Below, in pieces: positions 8,310 to 17,160 of a stretch of 64,000 bases of DNA. The position numbers were made by a program, and so were the translations under genes. The notes under the pieces were generated by a model. It made no database searches and was not told the DNA's origin. It saw only the letters and a list, made by a program, of their open reading frames with translations. Within the stretch, counting starts at the first letter, position 1. The number at the start of each line of letters is the position of its first letter. The stretch is from Rhizorhapis sp036570425 (GTDB lineage: Bacteria; Pseudomonadota; Alphaproteobacteria; Sphingomonadales; Sphingomonadaceae). Where the stretch lies: positions 62,001 through 126,000 of the forward strand of contig DATCYF010000012.1 of NCBI GenBank assembly GCA_036570425.1, written 5' to 3'.

Positions 8310-9806
8310 TCAGCCCATTGTGGGAATGACGAATGCGTTTTCCCCAGTAACCGAACCATCCGGCCAGCGCTGGGTGACTGTCTTGACCTTCGTCCAGAAC
8401 TTCACGCCTTCCATGCCGTGCTGGTTGGTGTCGCCAAATGCCGAACGCTTCCAGCCACCAAAGGTATGGTAAGCGACTGGAACCGGGATCGGCACGTTGA
8501 TGCCGACCATGCCGACATCTACACGTGCCGCGAATTCACGGGCGGCGTGGCCGTTACGGGTGAAAATGGCGACGCCGTTTCCATATTGATGCTTGCTGGG
8601 AAGCGCCAACGCCTCCTCAAAATTGTCGGCGCGAACCATCTGGAGAACCGGACCGAAAATTTCTTCCTTGTAGCTTTCCATGTCGGGTTTGACATGGTCG
8701 AACAGCGTCGGCCCTACAAAGAAGCCATTCTCATGGCCCTGCAGCTTGAAGCCGCGACCGTCGACGACCAGTTCAGCGCCTTCATCAACGCCCTTCTGAA
8801 TCCAGCCCTCGACCTTCGCCTTGTGCGCGGCCGTGACGACTGGACCGTAATGTGCTTCCGGATCGGTGGAAACGCCGACGCGCAGGGCTTCCATCGCGGG
8901 GATCAGCTTTTCGCGCAATGCGTTGGCGGTCTTTTCACCCACCGGCGTCACGACTGGCAACGCCATGCAGCGCTCGCCCGCCGAACCGAACGCAGCGCCC
9001 GAAAGATCGTTCACCACCTGATCGAGGTCGGCGTCGGGCATGACGATGCCATGATTCTTCGCGCCGCCCATGGCTTGTACGCGCTTGCCCGCCTCAACGC
9101 CGCGCCTGTAGACATAATGCGCGATGTCGGACGAACCGACGAAGCTGACGCCCTTGATATCGGGGTGGTCGAGAATGGCGTCGACCATTTCCTTGTCGCC
9201 ATGAACGACCTGAAGAATGCCATCGGGACCGCCCGCTTCCTTGAACAGTTCGGCGAGGCGCACGGGAACGGAGGGGTCACGCTCGGACGGCTTCAGGATG
9301 AAGGCGTTGCCGACTGCAATGGCGACGCCGAACATCCACATCGGAATCATCGCCGGGAAGTTGAACGGGGTGATGCCCGCGCCGATTCCAATCGGCTGAC
9401 GCATGGAATACACGTCGATGCCGGGGCCGGCGCCCTGCGTATATTCGCCCTTCAGCGCATGCGGGATGCCGCAGGCGAATTCAATGACGTCGAGGCCGCG
9501 CTGAACGTCGCCGCGGGCGTCAGCAATCACCTTGCCATGTTCGGACGAAAGCGTCCGCGCCAGTTCTTCGATATTCTGCTCAACCAGTTCCTTGAAGCGG
9601 AACATGACGCGCGAGCGGCGCTGAGGATTGACAGCGGCCCAACCGGGCTGCGCAGCCTTCGCCGCTTCAACCGCACGATCCAGATCAGCCTTGGTGCCAA
9701 GACCCACCTGAGCCTGAACCACGCCATTGTTCGGATCGAAAATGTCGCTGACACGGCTTCCGCCGCTGACGGCGTTGCCTGCGATGAAATGTTCGACGTT
9801 ACGCAT
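8310..9806 (-). CDS. mmsA: Methylmalonate-semialdehyde dehydrogenase (CoA-acylating)
   Basis: It converts methylmalonate semialdehyde with CoA and NAD to propionyl-CoA, the final valine step. The 498-residue aldehyde dehydrogenase has the NAD-binding GITPFNFPAMIPMWM segment near 138 and GVSFVGSSDIA near 219. The active-site cysteine lies in GSAGERCMALPVV near 283. It is the first gene of the catabolic operon, with an AGGA ribosome site 5-10 bases before the ATG. A divergent LysR gene and palindromic putative operators lie directly upstream. Confidence 0.96.
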   Translation of the reverse strand: MRNVEHFIAGNAVSGGSRVSDIFDPNNGVVQAQVGLGTKADLDRAVEAAKAAQPGWAAVNPQRRSRVMFRFKELVEQNIEELARTLSSEHGKVIADARGDVQRGLDVIEFACGIPHALKGEYTQGAGPGIDVYSMRQPIGIGAGITPFNFPAMIPMWMFGVAIAVGNAFILKPSERDPSVPVRLAELFKEAGGPDGILQVVHGDKEMVDAILDHPDIKGVSFVGSSDIAHYVYRRGVEAGKRVQAMGGAKNHGIVMPDADLDQVVNDLSGAAFGSAGERCMALPVVTPVGEKTANALREKLIPAMEALRVGVSTDPEAHYGPVVTAAHKAKVEGWIQKGVDEGAELVVDGRGFKLQGHENGFFVGPTLFDHVKPDMESYKEEIFGPVLQMVRADNFEEALALPSKHQYGNGVAIFTRNGHAAREFAARVDVGMVGINVPIPVPVAYHTFGGWKRSAFGDTNQHGMEGVKFWTKVKTVTQRWPDGSVTGENAFVIPTMG

Positions 9807-9857
9807 CGGTCATCCTTCAATTGTAAATTTGGAACCCCCATACAGGCTATGACGGCT

Positions 9858-9869
9858 GCATTGCAATGC
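9858..9869. promoter_or_regulatory. 12-bp palindrome between mmsA and the LysR gene
   Basis: GCATTGCAATGC is perfectly self-complementary. It sits about 50 bp upstream of the mmsA start and 39 bp upstream of the regulator start. It is a candidate binding half of the divergent LysR-type regulator. Confidence 0.5.
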
Positions 9870-9875
9870 TTTGAC

Positions 9876-9896
9876 TTTGCAGGATGGGACTGCAAA
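9876..9896. promoter_or_regulatory. Inverted repeat TTTGCAG-N7-CTGCAAA, probable operator
   Basis: Two perfect 7-base arms are separated by 7 bases and end 11 bp before the LysR start codon. LysR-type regulators usually bind such dyads in the divergent promoter, activating the target and repressing themselves. That arrangement is inferred here, not shown. Confidence 0.55.
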
Positions 9897-9907
9897 TATG
9901 CAGGTGT

Positions 9908-10816
9908 ATGAACTGGGATGATCTGCGTTTTTTCCTGTCCGTCGCACGCGCGGGACAGATCGGGCGAGCAGCGCCCGCACTTCGTGCCGATCCGACAACA
10001 GTGTCCCGGCGAATCAGGAGATTGGAGAGCAGCCTGAAGCAGGTTCTGTTCGAACAGGATCGGGATGGCCAGAAGCTGACGGCCGCCGGGCGGGCGCTGT
10101 TGCTGCGCGCGGAGGACATGGAACGCTGCGCCAGTGCGATTGGTGAGGAAGGCAGAGAGGGTGTCCCGTCGGGCATTTTGCGGGTCAGCGCCTCGGAGGG
10201 GTTCGGGACGTGGATCATCGCGCGGCATTTGCACAGATTCTCGGCGCAATATCCGAATGTAGTGGTGGACCTGACGGCGAGCAGCGGATTCCTCAATCCC
10301 ACAAAGCGGGAGACCGACATTGCCATTTTGCTCGCCCGGCCGCGCAAGGGGCCATTGCTGACGCGCAAATTGACCAGTTACAGCTTGGGTCTGTACGGAT
10401 CGCGACAATATCTGGAAGAGAGTGGTTGGACATCGGGGCGAGAGTCGTTGGCTGCTCACCGAATCATTGGTTATATCCCCGACCAGATCTACGCGCCTGA
10501 GCTCGACTATCTTGCCGAGCTCCAGCCCGGCCTTGATGCGAATTTACGCAGTTCCAGCATCAATGCCCAGCATCGCTTATGCAATGCAGGGGCGGGGCTG
10601 GCCATTTTGCCTGATTTCATCGGCGGGCAAGACCCGGAATTACGGCGGATATGGCCGGACTTCACATTGGAGCGGGCCTTCTGGCTCGCCATTCATCAGG
10701 ACGTGCGCAATCTGGCGCGGGTAAGCCTTTTCAGCGACTGGCTTACAGGACTGGTCGCGGCCGAAGCAGGGTTGTTGAGAATTGGAGGAGGTCTGGCTGA
10801 ACAAGGATCGGCCTAG
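9908..10816 (+). CDS. LysR-family transcriptional regulator, divergent from the valine operon
   Basis: A 302-residue LysR-type regulator with an N-terminal winged helix (MNWDDLRFFLSVARAGQIG, then RADPTTVSRRIRRLESSL) and a substrate-binding-like effector domain to the C-terminus. I chose ATG at 9908 because MNWDDLRFFL is the usual opening; the frame also opens at 9884. It is transcribed away from mmsA across a 101-bp region holding two dyad-symmetric sites, so it is the likely local regulator of valine catabolism. Its end overlaps the convergent small membrane protein gene by 4 bp. Confidence 0.9.
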   Translation: MNWDDLRFFLSVARAGQIGRAAPALRADPTTVSRRIRRLESSLKQVLFEQDRDGQKLTAAGRALLLRAEDMERCASAIGEEGREGVPSGILRVSASEGFGTWIIARHLHRFSAQYPNVVVDLTASSGFLNPTKRETDIAILLARPRKGPLLTRKLTSYSLGLYGSRQYLEESGWTSGRESLAAHRIIGYIPDQIYAPELDYLAELQPGLDANLRSSSINAQHRLCNAGAGLAILPDFIGGQDPELRRIWPDFTLERAFWLAIHQDVRNLARVSLFSDWLTGLVAAEAGLLRIGGGLAEQGSA

Positions 10817-11064
10817 TTCAGGTCTTCCCATGTCTGTCGCATTTCGACAGCCTCCAGGATTTTGCCGCCCGCCATGAAGACAGCGCCTGTGCAGGCGAGG
10901 GCGAGCAGCTTTCCCCCCAAGCCCGGATACTGCTGGATGTAAACGATTCCCCGCTCCGTCGCTCCCAATGCAAGAGCGTAGATGATGAGAAACGCCTCAA
11001 ATTTAGTCTTGATGGTAAACAGTCGTTTGATCATGGTCCACATGACTTTGTCCCAGCAATTCAC
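10813..11064 (-). CDS. Small predicted membrane protein
   Basis: An 83-residue protein with two hydrophobic stretches, FEAFLIIYALALGATERGIVYI and, after a GLGG turn, LLALACTGAVFMAGG, flanked by a basic N-terminal segment (MIKRLFTIKTK). I do not recognise a named family; it reads like a conserved small inner-membrane protein. The frame opens with GTG at 11064, but ATG at 11043 or 11034 is equally plausible and the ribosome site does not decide. Codon use resembles its neighbours. Confidence 0.7.
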   Translation of the reverse strand: MNCWDKVMWTMIKRLFTIKTKFEAFLIIYALALGATERGIVYIQQYPGLGGKLLALACTGAVFMAGGKILEAVEMRQTWEDLN

Positions 11065-11137
11065 GTGCCAATCCCGGATTTTCGGGAATCGGGAAAATGA
11101 ATATCCGGTAAATTGTCAAATTTGGCGACAGCGGCAA

Positions 11138-12391
11138 CTAAGCTATGATGGTTAACTCCAAATAATCGAGCAACGCTCGTCGCGCTCTTCGCACATCAGC
11201 GATAAGGGCAGGGGAAATGAGGTCAGCGGGTGCTATCTGCCGGGGCCAGAAATTCTCAATGAGCGATGCCAGGCCGTCGAGCTTTCCCTCAGTCGCTAGA
11301 AAGCGGGGATCGATATCGTCTGGATCGGCCACGACCCGCAGGCGAAGGCAGGCTGGGCCGCCGCCATTGGCCATCGATTGACGCACGTCGACAGCGATGA
11401 TCTGGCGAATGGGCCCATTGTGGACCGCAAGGCTGCCGAGCCAGTTGCAGACTGCGGGCGTGTCTTGCGCTTCCGTGGGGATGATGAGCGCCATTCCTGT
11501 GCGGTCTGGAAGAGTGATAAGCTGCGCGTTGAAGAGATAGCTCTTGATTGCGTCGGCAAGAGGCACGGCGGAACCAGGGACTTCGATGATATCCACGCCG
11601 GGCAGCAAGCGACGGAGATCGGCATAGAAATCTTCCTTATCGGCAAATGCCTGTTCATGCGCAAAGAGGACATTTTCATTCGCGACTGCCACGACATCAT
11701 TATGAAATGCCCCTGCGGCAATGGCTTCTCCAGATTGCCGTACAAAGAGTGTTCGTGCAGGATCAAGGCCGTGGAGCCGTGCCAATGCCTTGCTGGCCTC
11801 GGCATTCTGGCGCGACGGAAACGGGCCGCCGCTCTTGCCATGAACAAACACCTCCACGCCCGCTTCGTCATGGCTGGAGCAAAGGCGCATATGATTGGCG
11901 GCGCCTTCATCTCCAAAGGGGACCGGAACGGGCCCATGGACCGCGAACGCAGACGAAGCAAAGGCGATCCGAAGCTGCTTCAATGTTTGGGGCCATTCAT
12001 GACTGCGATGCGGCATGGTCATGAGATTGGCCACGGTGAGATGGCACTTGCCGTCGCGCGTGTCTGGAGCGGGCGAGACAGTGGCGGCATTGGCCGCCCA
12101 CATTGCCGAAGCCGACCAGGCGGCGGCCCGCACATGCGGTTCGGCTTCCTCAACAGTGGTTCCCAACTTTGCAAGCCAGACGCTATCGGGCCGATCATGG
12201 GGGAGGAAAAGACCTTGGGTCAGCCCAAGCGCGATGTTAGCACGCATTTTCTCTAGCCCTTGCAACGCTGCTGCGCGAGGATAGGCGACATTGCCAGCGT
12301 GCAGTGTGGACGCCAGATTGCCGGGGCTGAGGCCGGCATAATTGTGGCTGGGCCCGATCACACCATCGAAGTTGATTTCGGTGAGAGGCAT
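11138..12391 (-). CDS. astB: N-succinylarginine dihydrolase
   Basis: It cleaves N2-succinylarginine to N2-succinylornithine, CO2 and ammonia, the second step of the arginine succinyltransferase (AST) pathway. The 417-residue guanidino-modifying fold opens with INFDGVIGPSHNYAGLSPGN. It carries VWLAKLGTTVEEAEPHV, GAFHNDVVAVANENVLFAHE (catalytic His) and ANGGGPACLRLRVV (catalytic Cys) near the C-terminus, and has normal length. It follows astA by 20 bp on the same strand. Confidence 0.95.
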   Translation of the reverse strand: MPLTEINFDGVIGPSHNYAGLSPGNLASTLHAGNVAYPRAAALQGLEKMRANIALGLTQGLFLPHDRPDSVWLAKLGTTVEEAEPHVRAAAWSASAMWAANAATVSPAPDTRDGKCHLTVANLMTMPHRSHEWPQTLKQLRIAFASSAFAVHGPVPVPFGDEGAANHMRLCSSHDEAGVEVFVHGKSGGPFPSRQNAEASKALARLHGLDPARTLFVRQSGEAIAAGAFHNDVVAVANENVLFAHEQAFADKEDFYADLRRLLPGVDIIEVPGSAVPLADAIKSYLFNAQLITLPDRTGMALIIPTEAQDTPAVCNWLGSLAVHNGPIRQIIAVDVRQSMANGGGPACLRLRVVADPDDIDPRFLATEGKLDGLASLIENFWPRQIAPADLISPALIADVRRARRALLDYLELTIIA

Positions 12392-12411
12392 CCTCCACCT
12401 CCGGTTGAACG

Positions 12412-13428
12412 CTAACGTCCGACTATAACGACGGAATCTCCGCTATGGAGTTTGAGCAGGGCAATGCTTTCCTCATCAAGCAGGATTTTGCCATTTTCCC
12501 TTTTTACGGCGAAGCCATAGGTGCAGCGGAATTCCCTGAGGCGACCGCTGGCGACAAGGACCTTTTCCCCTTTTTCCCTATGCGCTCCCGCAAGCTGGAC
12601 ATCTTCCGCATCGGATAAGGAGCGAACCTGGTCAGTTTGCACAACCATTGTCGGACCGCCATCGAAGATGTCGACATAATCACCCTGCTGGAACCCTTCT
12701 TTTTCCAGCATGCGCATGGCGGCGCGTCCGTTCGGGTGGGGCATGCCGATGACGGCACGCGCGCTTTCCGGCAGCATGGCGGTATAAATGGGATGCTTGG
12801 GCATCAGGTCGGCAATGAACTGATTGCCGTGGATGGCATTGAAGGCGTCGGCTTCCTGAAAGGTCATGCCGAAGAAGCGCCCGGCGACCCCGTCCCAAAA
12901 GGGCGACGCGCCGGCCTCATCAACAACGCCCCGTAGTTCGGCCAGAATTCGGTCGCCAAAGCGTGCCCGGTGCTGGCGGATGAAGAGATAGCGGCTGCGC
13001 GCCAGCAGCAGGCCTAACCCTTCGGCACGTTCGCGGGGGTGAAGAAAAAGGCCGCCGACTTCGCTCGATCCTTCCAGGTCCGTTGTGAGGCCCAACATTT
13101 GAGCGCGGAAGGTCCGGCCAAGTTCGCGGCTGCTTTGCGTGAGTACCCCCAGACGATAGCTGTAAAAGGGCGAGGTCTGGCCGACATGCGTGAATATCTG
13201 GCATGTGCCGCGCACCTGTCCGGTTTCGGCGTTTTCTAGGGTGAGAACGATCAGTTGATCTTCAAGATTGTCCTCTTCGCGCTCCATTGCCTTTTCGTTG
13301 CGCTCCAGCTTGGCGGCCAGCGCGTCACGGTCGGCGGGCAGGTTGGTGAAGCCGTCGCCCGCGAGCTTTGCCATTTCGTATAGTGGCTGCAGGTCATCTG
13401 GCCTTGCGGGTCGTATCAGAAAACTCAA
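12412..13428 (-). CDS. astA: Arginine N-succinyltransferase
   Basis: It transfers succinyl from succinyl-CoA to arginine, the first AST pathway step, allowing arginine use as carbon and nitrogen source. The 338-residue product begins with the GNAT-type FLIRPARPDDLQPLYEMAKLAG segment. It carries EVGGLFLHPRERAEGLGLLLARSRYLF and the AELRGVVDEAGASPFWDGVAGRFF region typical of AstA/AruG. The start overlaps the stop of the upstream M20 hydrolase gene by 4 bp, so the genes are translationally coupled. Confidence 0.95.
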   Translation of the reverse strand: MSFLIRPARPDDLQPLYEMAKLAGDGFTNLPADRDALAAKLERNEKAMEREEDNLEDQLIVLTLENAETGQVRGTCQIFTHVGQTSPFYSYRLGVLTQSSRELGRTFRAQMLGLTTDLEGSSEVGGLFLHPRERAEGLGLLLARSRYLFIRQHRARFGDRILAELRGVVDEAGASPFWDGVAGRFFGMTFQEADAFNAIHGNQFIADLMPKHPIYTAMLPESARAVIGMPHPNGRAAMRMLEKEGFQQGDYVDIFDGGPTMVVQTDQVRSLSDAEDVQLAGAHREKGEKVLVASGRLREFRCTYGFAVKRENGKILLDEESIALLKLHSGDSVVIVGR

Positions 13429-14633
13429 ATTCGCCCCCTTTCCGCTATGCGCAACAGGGTGAGCGCCGATAATCTTGCACGCTCGGCAAGGCTTTCGATG
13501 ATCAGATATTCCTGTGCGCTGTGAATAGCGCCGCCGCGAACGCCCATTGTGTCAACCACGGGCACGCCGCATGCCGCGATGTTGTTGCCGTCGCACACGC
13601 CGCCGGTGTCTTGCCAGGCGATTGTCAGGCCCAGGTCGGCCCCGCACTGCTTGACGAGTCCGAACAGCCTTTCAGCCTTTTCATCCATGATTTTGGGCGG
13701 ACGGCCGAAGCCACCATGCAGATGCATGACAACGCCATGATCCCGACTGGTGCGGGCGATGCATTCGTTTAGCGCGGCTTTGGCCGCAACCTCGTCCTGC
13801 GGCGTTCGCGGTCGAAAGTTCACGTGCAATATGGCGTGGTCGGGAACGACATTGTTGAGCCCGCCCCCTTCGATTCTCGCGGGATTGCAGCTAAAACCTT
13901 CGCTGCTGGATGCTTTAAGGCGGACGGCGAGATCGGCCGCCGCAACAATGGCGTTTCGGCCTTCTTCGGGATTGCGCCCGGCATGGGCGCTCTTTCCGAT
14001 AACGAGAACGGAAAAGTTGCCGCTTCCCGCCCGCGCTCCGGCGAGCGTGCCGTCAGGAAGAGCGGGCTCATAGGTGAGAGCGGCGATCTTGCCTTGCGCC
14101 GCTTGCTCGATCAGGCGGGCGGAGGAGGGGGAGCCAACCTCCTCATCACTGTTTATGACGACTTCATAACCCAGGCGACTGGCAAGGGGACTCGTCTCGA
14201 ATGCTGTGAGGGCAGCGAGCATTAGCGCAAGGCCGCCCTTCATATCAGCAACACCGGGGCCGTTCAGCATGCCCTCTTCGAGCCACTCTAACATTTGAAA
14301 AGGGTGATCCACGGCAAAAACCGTGTCCATATGTCCAGTGAGCAGGATGCGGACAGGTGCTTCCGGGCGGACGTTCAGATGGAGATGCCTGCCATGTTCG
14401 CCTTGCGTGATCCGTCCGTCGGGAAGGAGCATTTCGACAGGTTCGGGATCAATGAGCCGCAACGATCCGGGCAGGCTGGAAAAGGCGTTCACCAGTTCCG
14501 CCGCCATATCGGCGAGTCCTCTCAGATTGCGCGTGCCGCTGTTGATTGCGGCCCATGCCTGAACCTGCTCCAGCATGGGCGCGTCAGACGCGCGCTCTGA
14601 TATCCGCGCTTCCGCTTGGGAAATTGCGCTCAT
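13425..14633 (-). CDS. M20-family metallohydrolase in the arginine succinyltransferase cluster
   Basis: A 402-residue zinc-dependent amidohydrolase of the M20 family (ArgE, DapE and CPG2 relatives). Metal-site segments are LLTGHMDTVF near 91-100, GPGVADMKGGLALML near 120, INSDEEVGSP near 158 and a late AIHSAQEYL. The dimerisation domain contains VIGKSAHAGRNPEEGRNAI. Start ATG 14633 gives MSAISQAEARI; the frame also opens at 14675. It is coupled to astA by a 4-bp overlap. M20 enzymes remove acyl groups from amino acids, so removal of succinyl from succinylglutamate, the AstE step, is a reasonable inference. A general peptidase or deacylase role is not excluded. Confidence 0.85.
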   Translation of the reverse strand: MSAISQAEARISERASDAPMLEQVQAWAAINSGTRNLRGLADMAAELVNAFSSLPGSLRLIDPEPVEMLLPDGRITQGEHGRHLHLNVRPEAPVRILLTGHMDTVFAVDHPFQMLEWLEEGMLNGPGVADMKGGLALMLAALTAFETSPLASRLGYEVVINSDEEVGSPSSARLIEQAAQGKIAALTYEPALPDGTLAGARAGSGNFSVLVIGKSAHAGRNPEEGRNAIVAAADLAVRLKASSSEGFSCNPARIEGGGLNNVVPDHAILHVNFRPRTPQDEVAAKAALNECIARTSRDHGVVMHLHGGFGRPPKIMDEKAERLFGLVKQCGADLGLTIAWQDTGGVCDGNNIAACGVPVVDTMGVRGGAIHSAQEYLIIESLAERARLSALTLLRIAERGRI

Positions 14634-14694
14634 GCGTAATGATATAGGCGATGGCGGCCGATTTCTCCAGAGCACCCAGCCCGAATACCGGGAC

Positions 14695-15966
14695 TCAGGC
14701 CTTCACCAGCGTCACCTGTGCCACATTGATGCCGCCGCCACGAAAGCCGCCCTCGCAATACATCAGATAATAGCGCCAGAGATTGACGAAGCGCGCATCG
14801 AACTCCGGCGGCAGTTTGCCTGCGTCCACTGCGGCGTCGAAATTTACGCGCCAGCGGCGGAGCGTTTCGGCATAATGCTGGCCGAAATGATGCGGATCGC
14901 GCCAATCGAGGCCCTGCGCCTCTGCAAGGGCGCGGAAGCGCGATTCGGACAGCAGCATGCCGCCCGGAAAAATATACGTCTGGATGAAATCGGCGCTGGC
15001 TGCATAGCGATCGAATATGGCGTCATCGATGCAGATATATTGGATCGCTGCCCGGCCGCCCGGCTTCAGCAGGCGGTGAATGGCGGCCAGATAATCGGGC
15101 CAATATGCCTGTCCCACGGCTTCGACCATCTCCACGCTGGCGATGGCGTCATATTGGCCGACAGCGTCCCGATAATCGGTCAGCAGGATGTGTGAACGGT
15201 CACTGAGTCCTGCGGCTGCGAGTTTCTCTTCAGCTAAGGTTTTCTGCCGGGGCGAGAGCGTAAGGCCGTCATAACTGATTGATTTGCGCTCGAGCGCGGA
15301 TTGCGCAAGGCCGCCCCAGCCGCAGCCGATTTCCAGCAGGCGATCGCCTTCCCCCAAATCGAGACGGTCGAGGATCGCGGCGATCTTGCGCTCCTGCGCT
15401 TCTTCCAGATTCTCGCGTACATTCTCAGGGTCAATAAACAAGGCACTGGAATAGCTCATGCTTTTGTCGAGCCATAGCGCGTAGAAGTCATTGCCGAGAT
15501 CATAATGAAACACGATGTTTCGCCGTGCCCCCCGCCGGCTGTTCCGGCGAAGCATGTGCAGCAAACGCCCTGCCCAGCGGGCGAACCCTCGCGATCGCGC
15601 GACGCCGCCGAGGGTCGACGCATTGCGCATGAATAAAGCGAACAGCGGGACGGGATCGGGGCTTTCCCATTCTCCCTGAGCCCAGGCGCGATACCAGCCG
15701 GCCGACCCGGACAAGCCCAGCCGCACCAATGCGCGCCAGCTATGCAGGTGGACCTCGCACACTGGCCCCGGCTGACGGCCACCCAATATGCGTGTGGTGC
15801 CATCGGGAAGCCATGCTTCAAGCGCGCCATGCTCCAACCCGGTATCGATACGATCGAGCACCTTGTGGAACGCCTTTGCAAATAGCCGGGAGAGCACGTC
15901 ATGACCTCGGGAAACGCGATCCCTGGCAGCAAGAGGGCCGTCATGTCTGGGAGGAATGGCGTTCAT
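14695..15966 (-). CDS. cfa: Cyclopropane-fatty-acyl-phospholipid synthase
   Basis: It adds a methylene bridge from S-adenosylmethionine across double bonds of membrane phospholipid acyl chains, usually in stationary phase or stress. The 423-residue protein has an N-terminal lipid-binding part, the HYDLGNDFYALWLDKSMSYS segment near 160-180, the SAM site LLEIGCGWGGLAQSA near 220, and SVEMVEAVG and the late FQTYIFPGG-type region (FIQTYIFPGGMLL). Length is slightly above E. coli Cfa. It lies 168 bp downstream of korB on the same strand, separated by a hairpin. Confidence 0.94.
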   Translation of the reverse strand: MNAIPPRHDGPLAARDRVSRGHDVLSRLFAKAFHKVLDRIDTGLEHGALEAWLPDGTTRILGGRQPGPVCEVHLHSWRALVRLGLSGSAGWYRAWAQGEWESPDPVPLFALFMRNASTLGGVARSRGFARWAGRLLHMLRRNSRRGARRNIVFHYDLGNDFYALWLDKSMSYSSALFIDPENVRENLEEAQERKIAAILDRLDLGEGDRLLEIGCGWGGLAQSALERKSISYDGLTLSPRQKTLAEEKLAAAGLSDRSHILLTDYRDAVGQYDAIASVEMVEAVGQAYWPDYLAAIHRLLKPGGRAAIQYICIDDAIFDRYAASADFIQTYIFPGGMLLSESRFRALAEAQGLDWRDPHHFGQHYAETLRRWRVNFDAAVDAGKLPPEFDARFVNLWRYYLMYCEGGFRGGGINVAQVTLVKA

Positions 15967-16103
15967 GAGGGCACATTGCCTCAGAGGAAGGGAGGAGGCA
16001 ATTGGGGACGAAAGGATTTTGATTGGACTTCTATGACGATGAACCGCCGTTCAAACGCCTCTTCGCGCGGAGGACGGCTTTTTCGCATTCCAGGGGAGAA
16101 GGG

Positions 16104-16130
16104 CCGGTGGAGAACAACGCCACCGGCCGT
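16104..16130 (-). terminator. Hairpin downstream of korB
   Basis: Nine-base arms (16104-16112 and 16122-16130) pair perfectly around a 9-base loop, 4 bp after the korB stop on the minus strand. The following minus-strand sequence is only weakly T-rich, so termination may be partial. Confidence 0.55.
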
Positions 16131-16134
16131 GTTG

Positions 16135-17160
16135 TCACACCTCTTCGGGCTGCTTCGACACCGTCCAGGTCTGGCCCTTCGACACCAATTTCTGCAGGTC
16201 GGCCACCTTGCCCTGGGACGCAGTGGTGTTCTGCGCCACGACAGCGCTTTCGAAGGTCGGAGCAGGGTCGTCATAGATGACGCCAAGGGCCATGGGGAAC
16301 GGGCCGAAGGGCATCTCCACCAGCATGTGCGCAATGGTGCGGTTCCGTTCGTCATGCACGAGAACGCCCGCAGCGGCCCAATCGCCATCCACGATATCCA
16401 CCACTTCCAGATGCAAGTGGTCGAGATTGAGCCTCAGTCCTTTGGTCCCCTTGGCAAACAGCATGGGCTTGCCATGTTCGAGCCAGAGCTGCCCCAGATC
16501 GGCATTCTTCTTTTCGGTGAAATCCGCGAACACATCCTTGTTGTAGACGATGCAGTTCTGGAAGATTTCGACGAAGCTGGTGCCCTTATGTGCATGGGCA
16601 GCCTTCAGCACGTCGGGTAATTGCTTCGAAATGTCATAGGCGCGCGCGACGAAGCGGGCGCCCGATCCCAGGGCGAACGCCGCCGGGCGAGCGGGGCTGT
16701 CGACTGAGCCGAATGGCGTGGAGGGGCTTTGCGTGCCGACCCGGCTGGTGGGACTGTATTGACCCTTGGTCAGGCCATAAATCTCATTGTTGAAAAGCAG
16801 GATCTGGCAATCGAGATTGCGGCGCAGCACATGCATGGTGTGGTTGCCGCCGATGGACAATGCGTCGCCGTCGCCGGTGATGATCCACACGTCCAGTTCC
16901 GGATTGGCAAGTTTCACGCCGGTCGCGACGGCTGGCGCACGGCCATGAATGGTGTGGAAGCCGTAGGTTTCCATATAATAGGGAAAGCGGCTGGAGCAGC
17001 CAATGCCGCTGACGAACACCACATTTTCGGGGCGGACGCCGAGTTCCGGCATGGTCCGCTGAACGGCCTTCAGGATCGCATAGTCCCCGCAGCCCGGGCA
17101 CCAGCGCACTTCCTGGTCAGTCTCGAAATCCTTGATGCTAAGCTTGGTCATCTCGTTCAT
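16135..17160 (-). CDS. korB: 2-oxoacid:ferredoxin oxidoreductase, beta subunit
   Basis: The thiamine-diphosphate subunit of an enzyme that oxidatively decarboxylates a 2-oxoacid, probably 2-oxoglutarate, to acyl-CoA with ferredoxin as acceptor. The 341-residue protein opens with WCPGCGDYAILKAVQR. It has GIGCSSRFPYY and, later, FQNCIVYNKDVF, giving four cysteines for a [4Fe-4S] cluster. The TPP motif is GDGDALSIGGNHTMH...NNEIYGLTKGQYSPTS. It is coupled to korA by a 4-bp overlap. No ferredoxin gene is adjacent. Pyruvate as substrate is less likely but not ruled out. Confidence 0.92.
   Translation of the reverse strand: MNEMTKLSIKDFETDQEVRWCPGCGDYAILKAVQRTMPELGVRPENVVFVSGIGCSSRFPYYMETYGFHTIHGRAPAVATGVKLANPELDVWIITGDGDALSIGGNHTMHVLRRNLDCQILLFNNEIYGLTKGQYSPTSRVGTQSPSTPFGSVDSPARPAAFALGSGARFVARAYDISKQLPDVLKAAHAHKGTSFVEIFQNCIVYNKDVFADFTEKKNADLGQLWLEHGKPMLFAKGTKGLRLNLDHLHLEVVDIVDGDWAAAGVLVHDERNRTIAHMLVEMPFGPFPMALGVIYDDPAPTFESAVVAQNTTASQGKVADLQKLVSKGQTWTVSKQPEEV

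Noticed and set aside
7665..9911. A 748-residue open frame on the plus strand, opposite the acyl-CoA dehydrogenase and mmsA genes
   Set aside because: It lies wholly antisense to two well-supported enzymes, has no recognisable domain and its composition fits a shadow frame of GC-rich coding DNA.
11148..11155. CtrA-type half site (ATGGTTAA, reverse of TTAACCAT) near the small membrane protein
   Set aside because: It is inside the 3' end of astB and lacks the second half site; one 8-base match is not enough.
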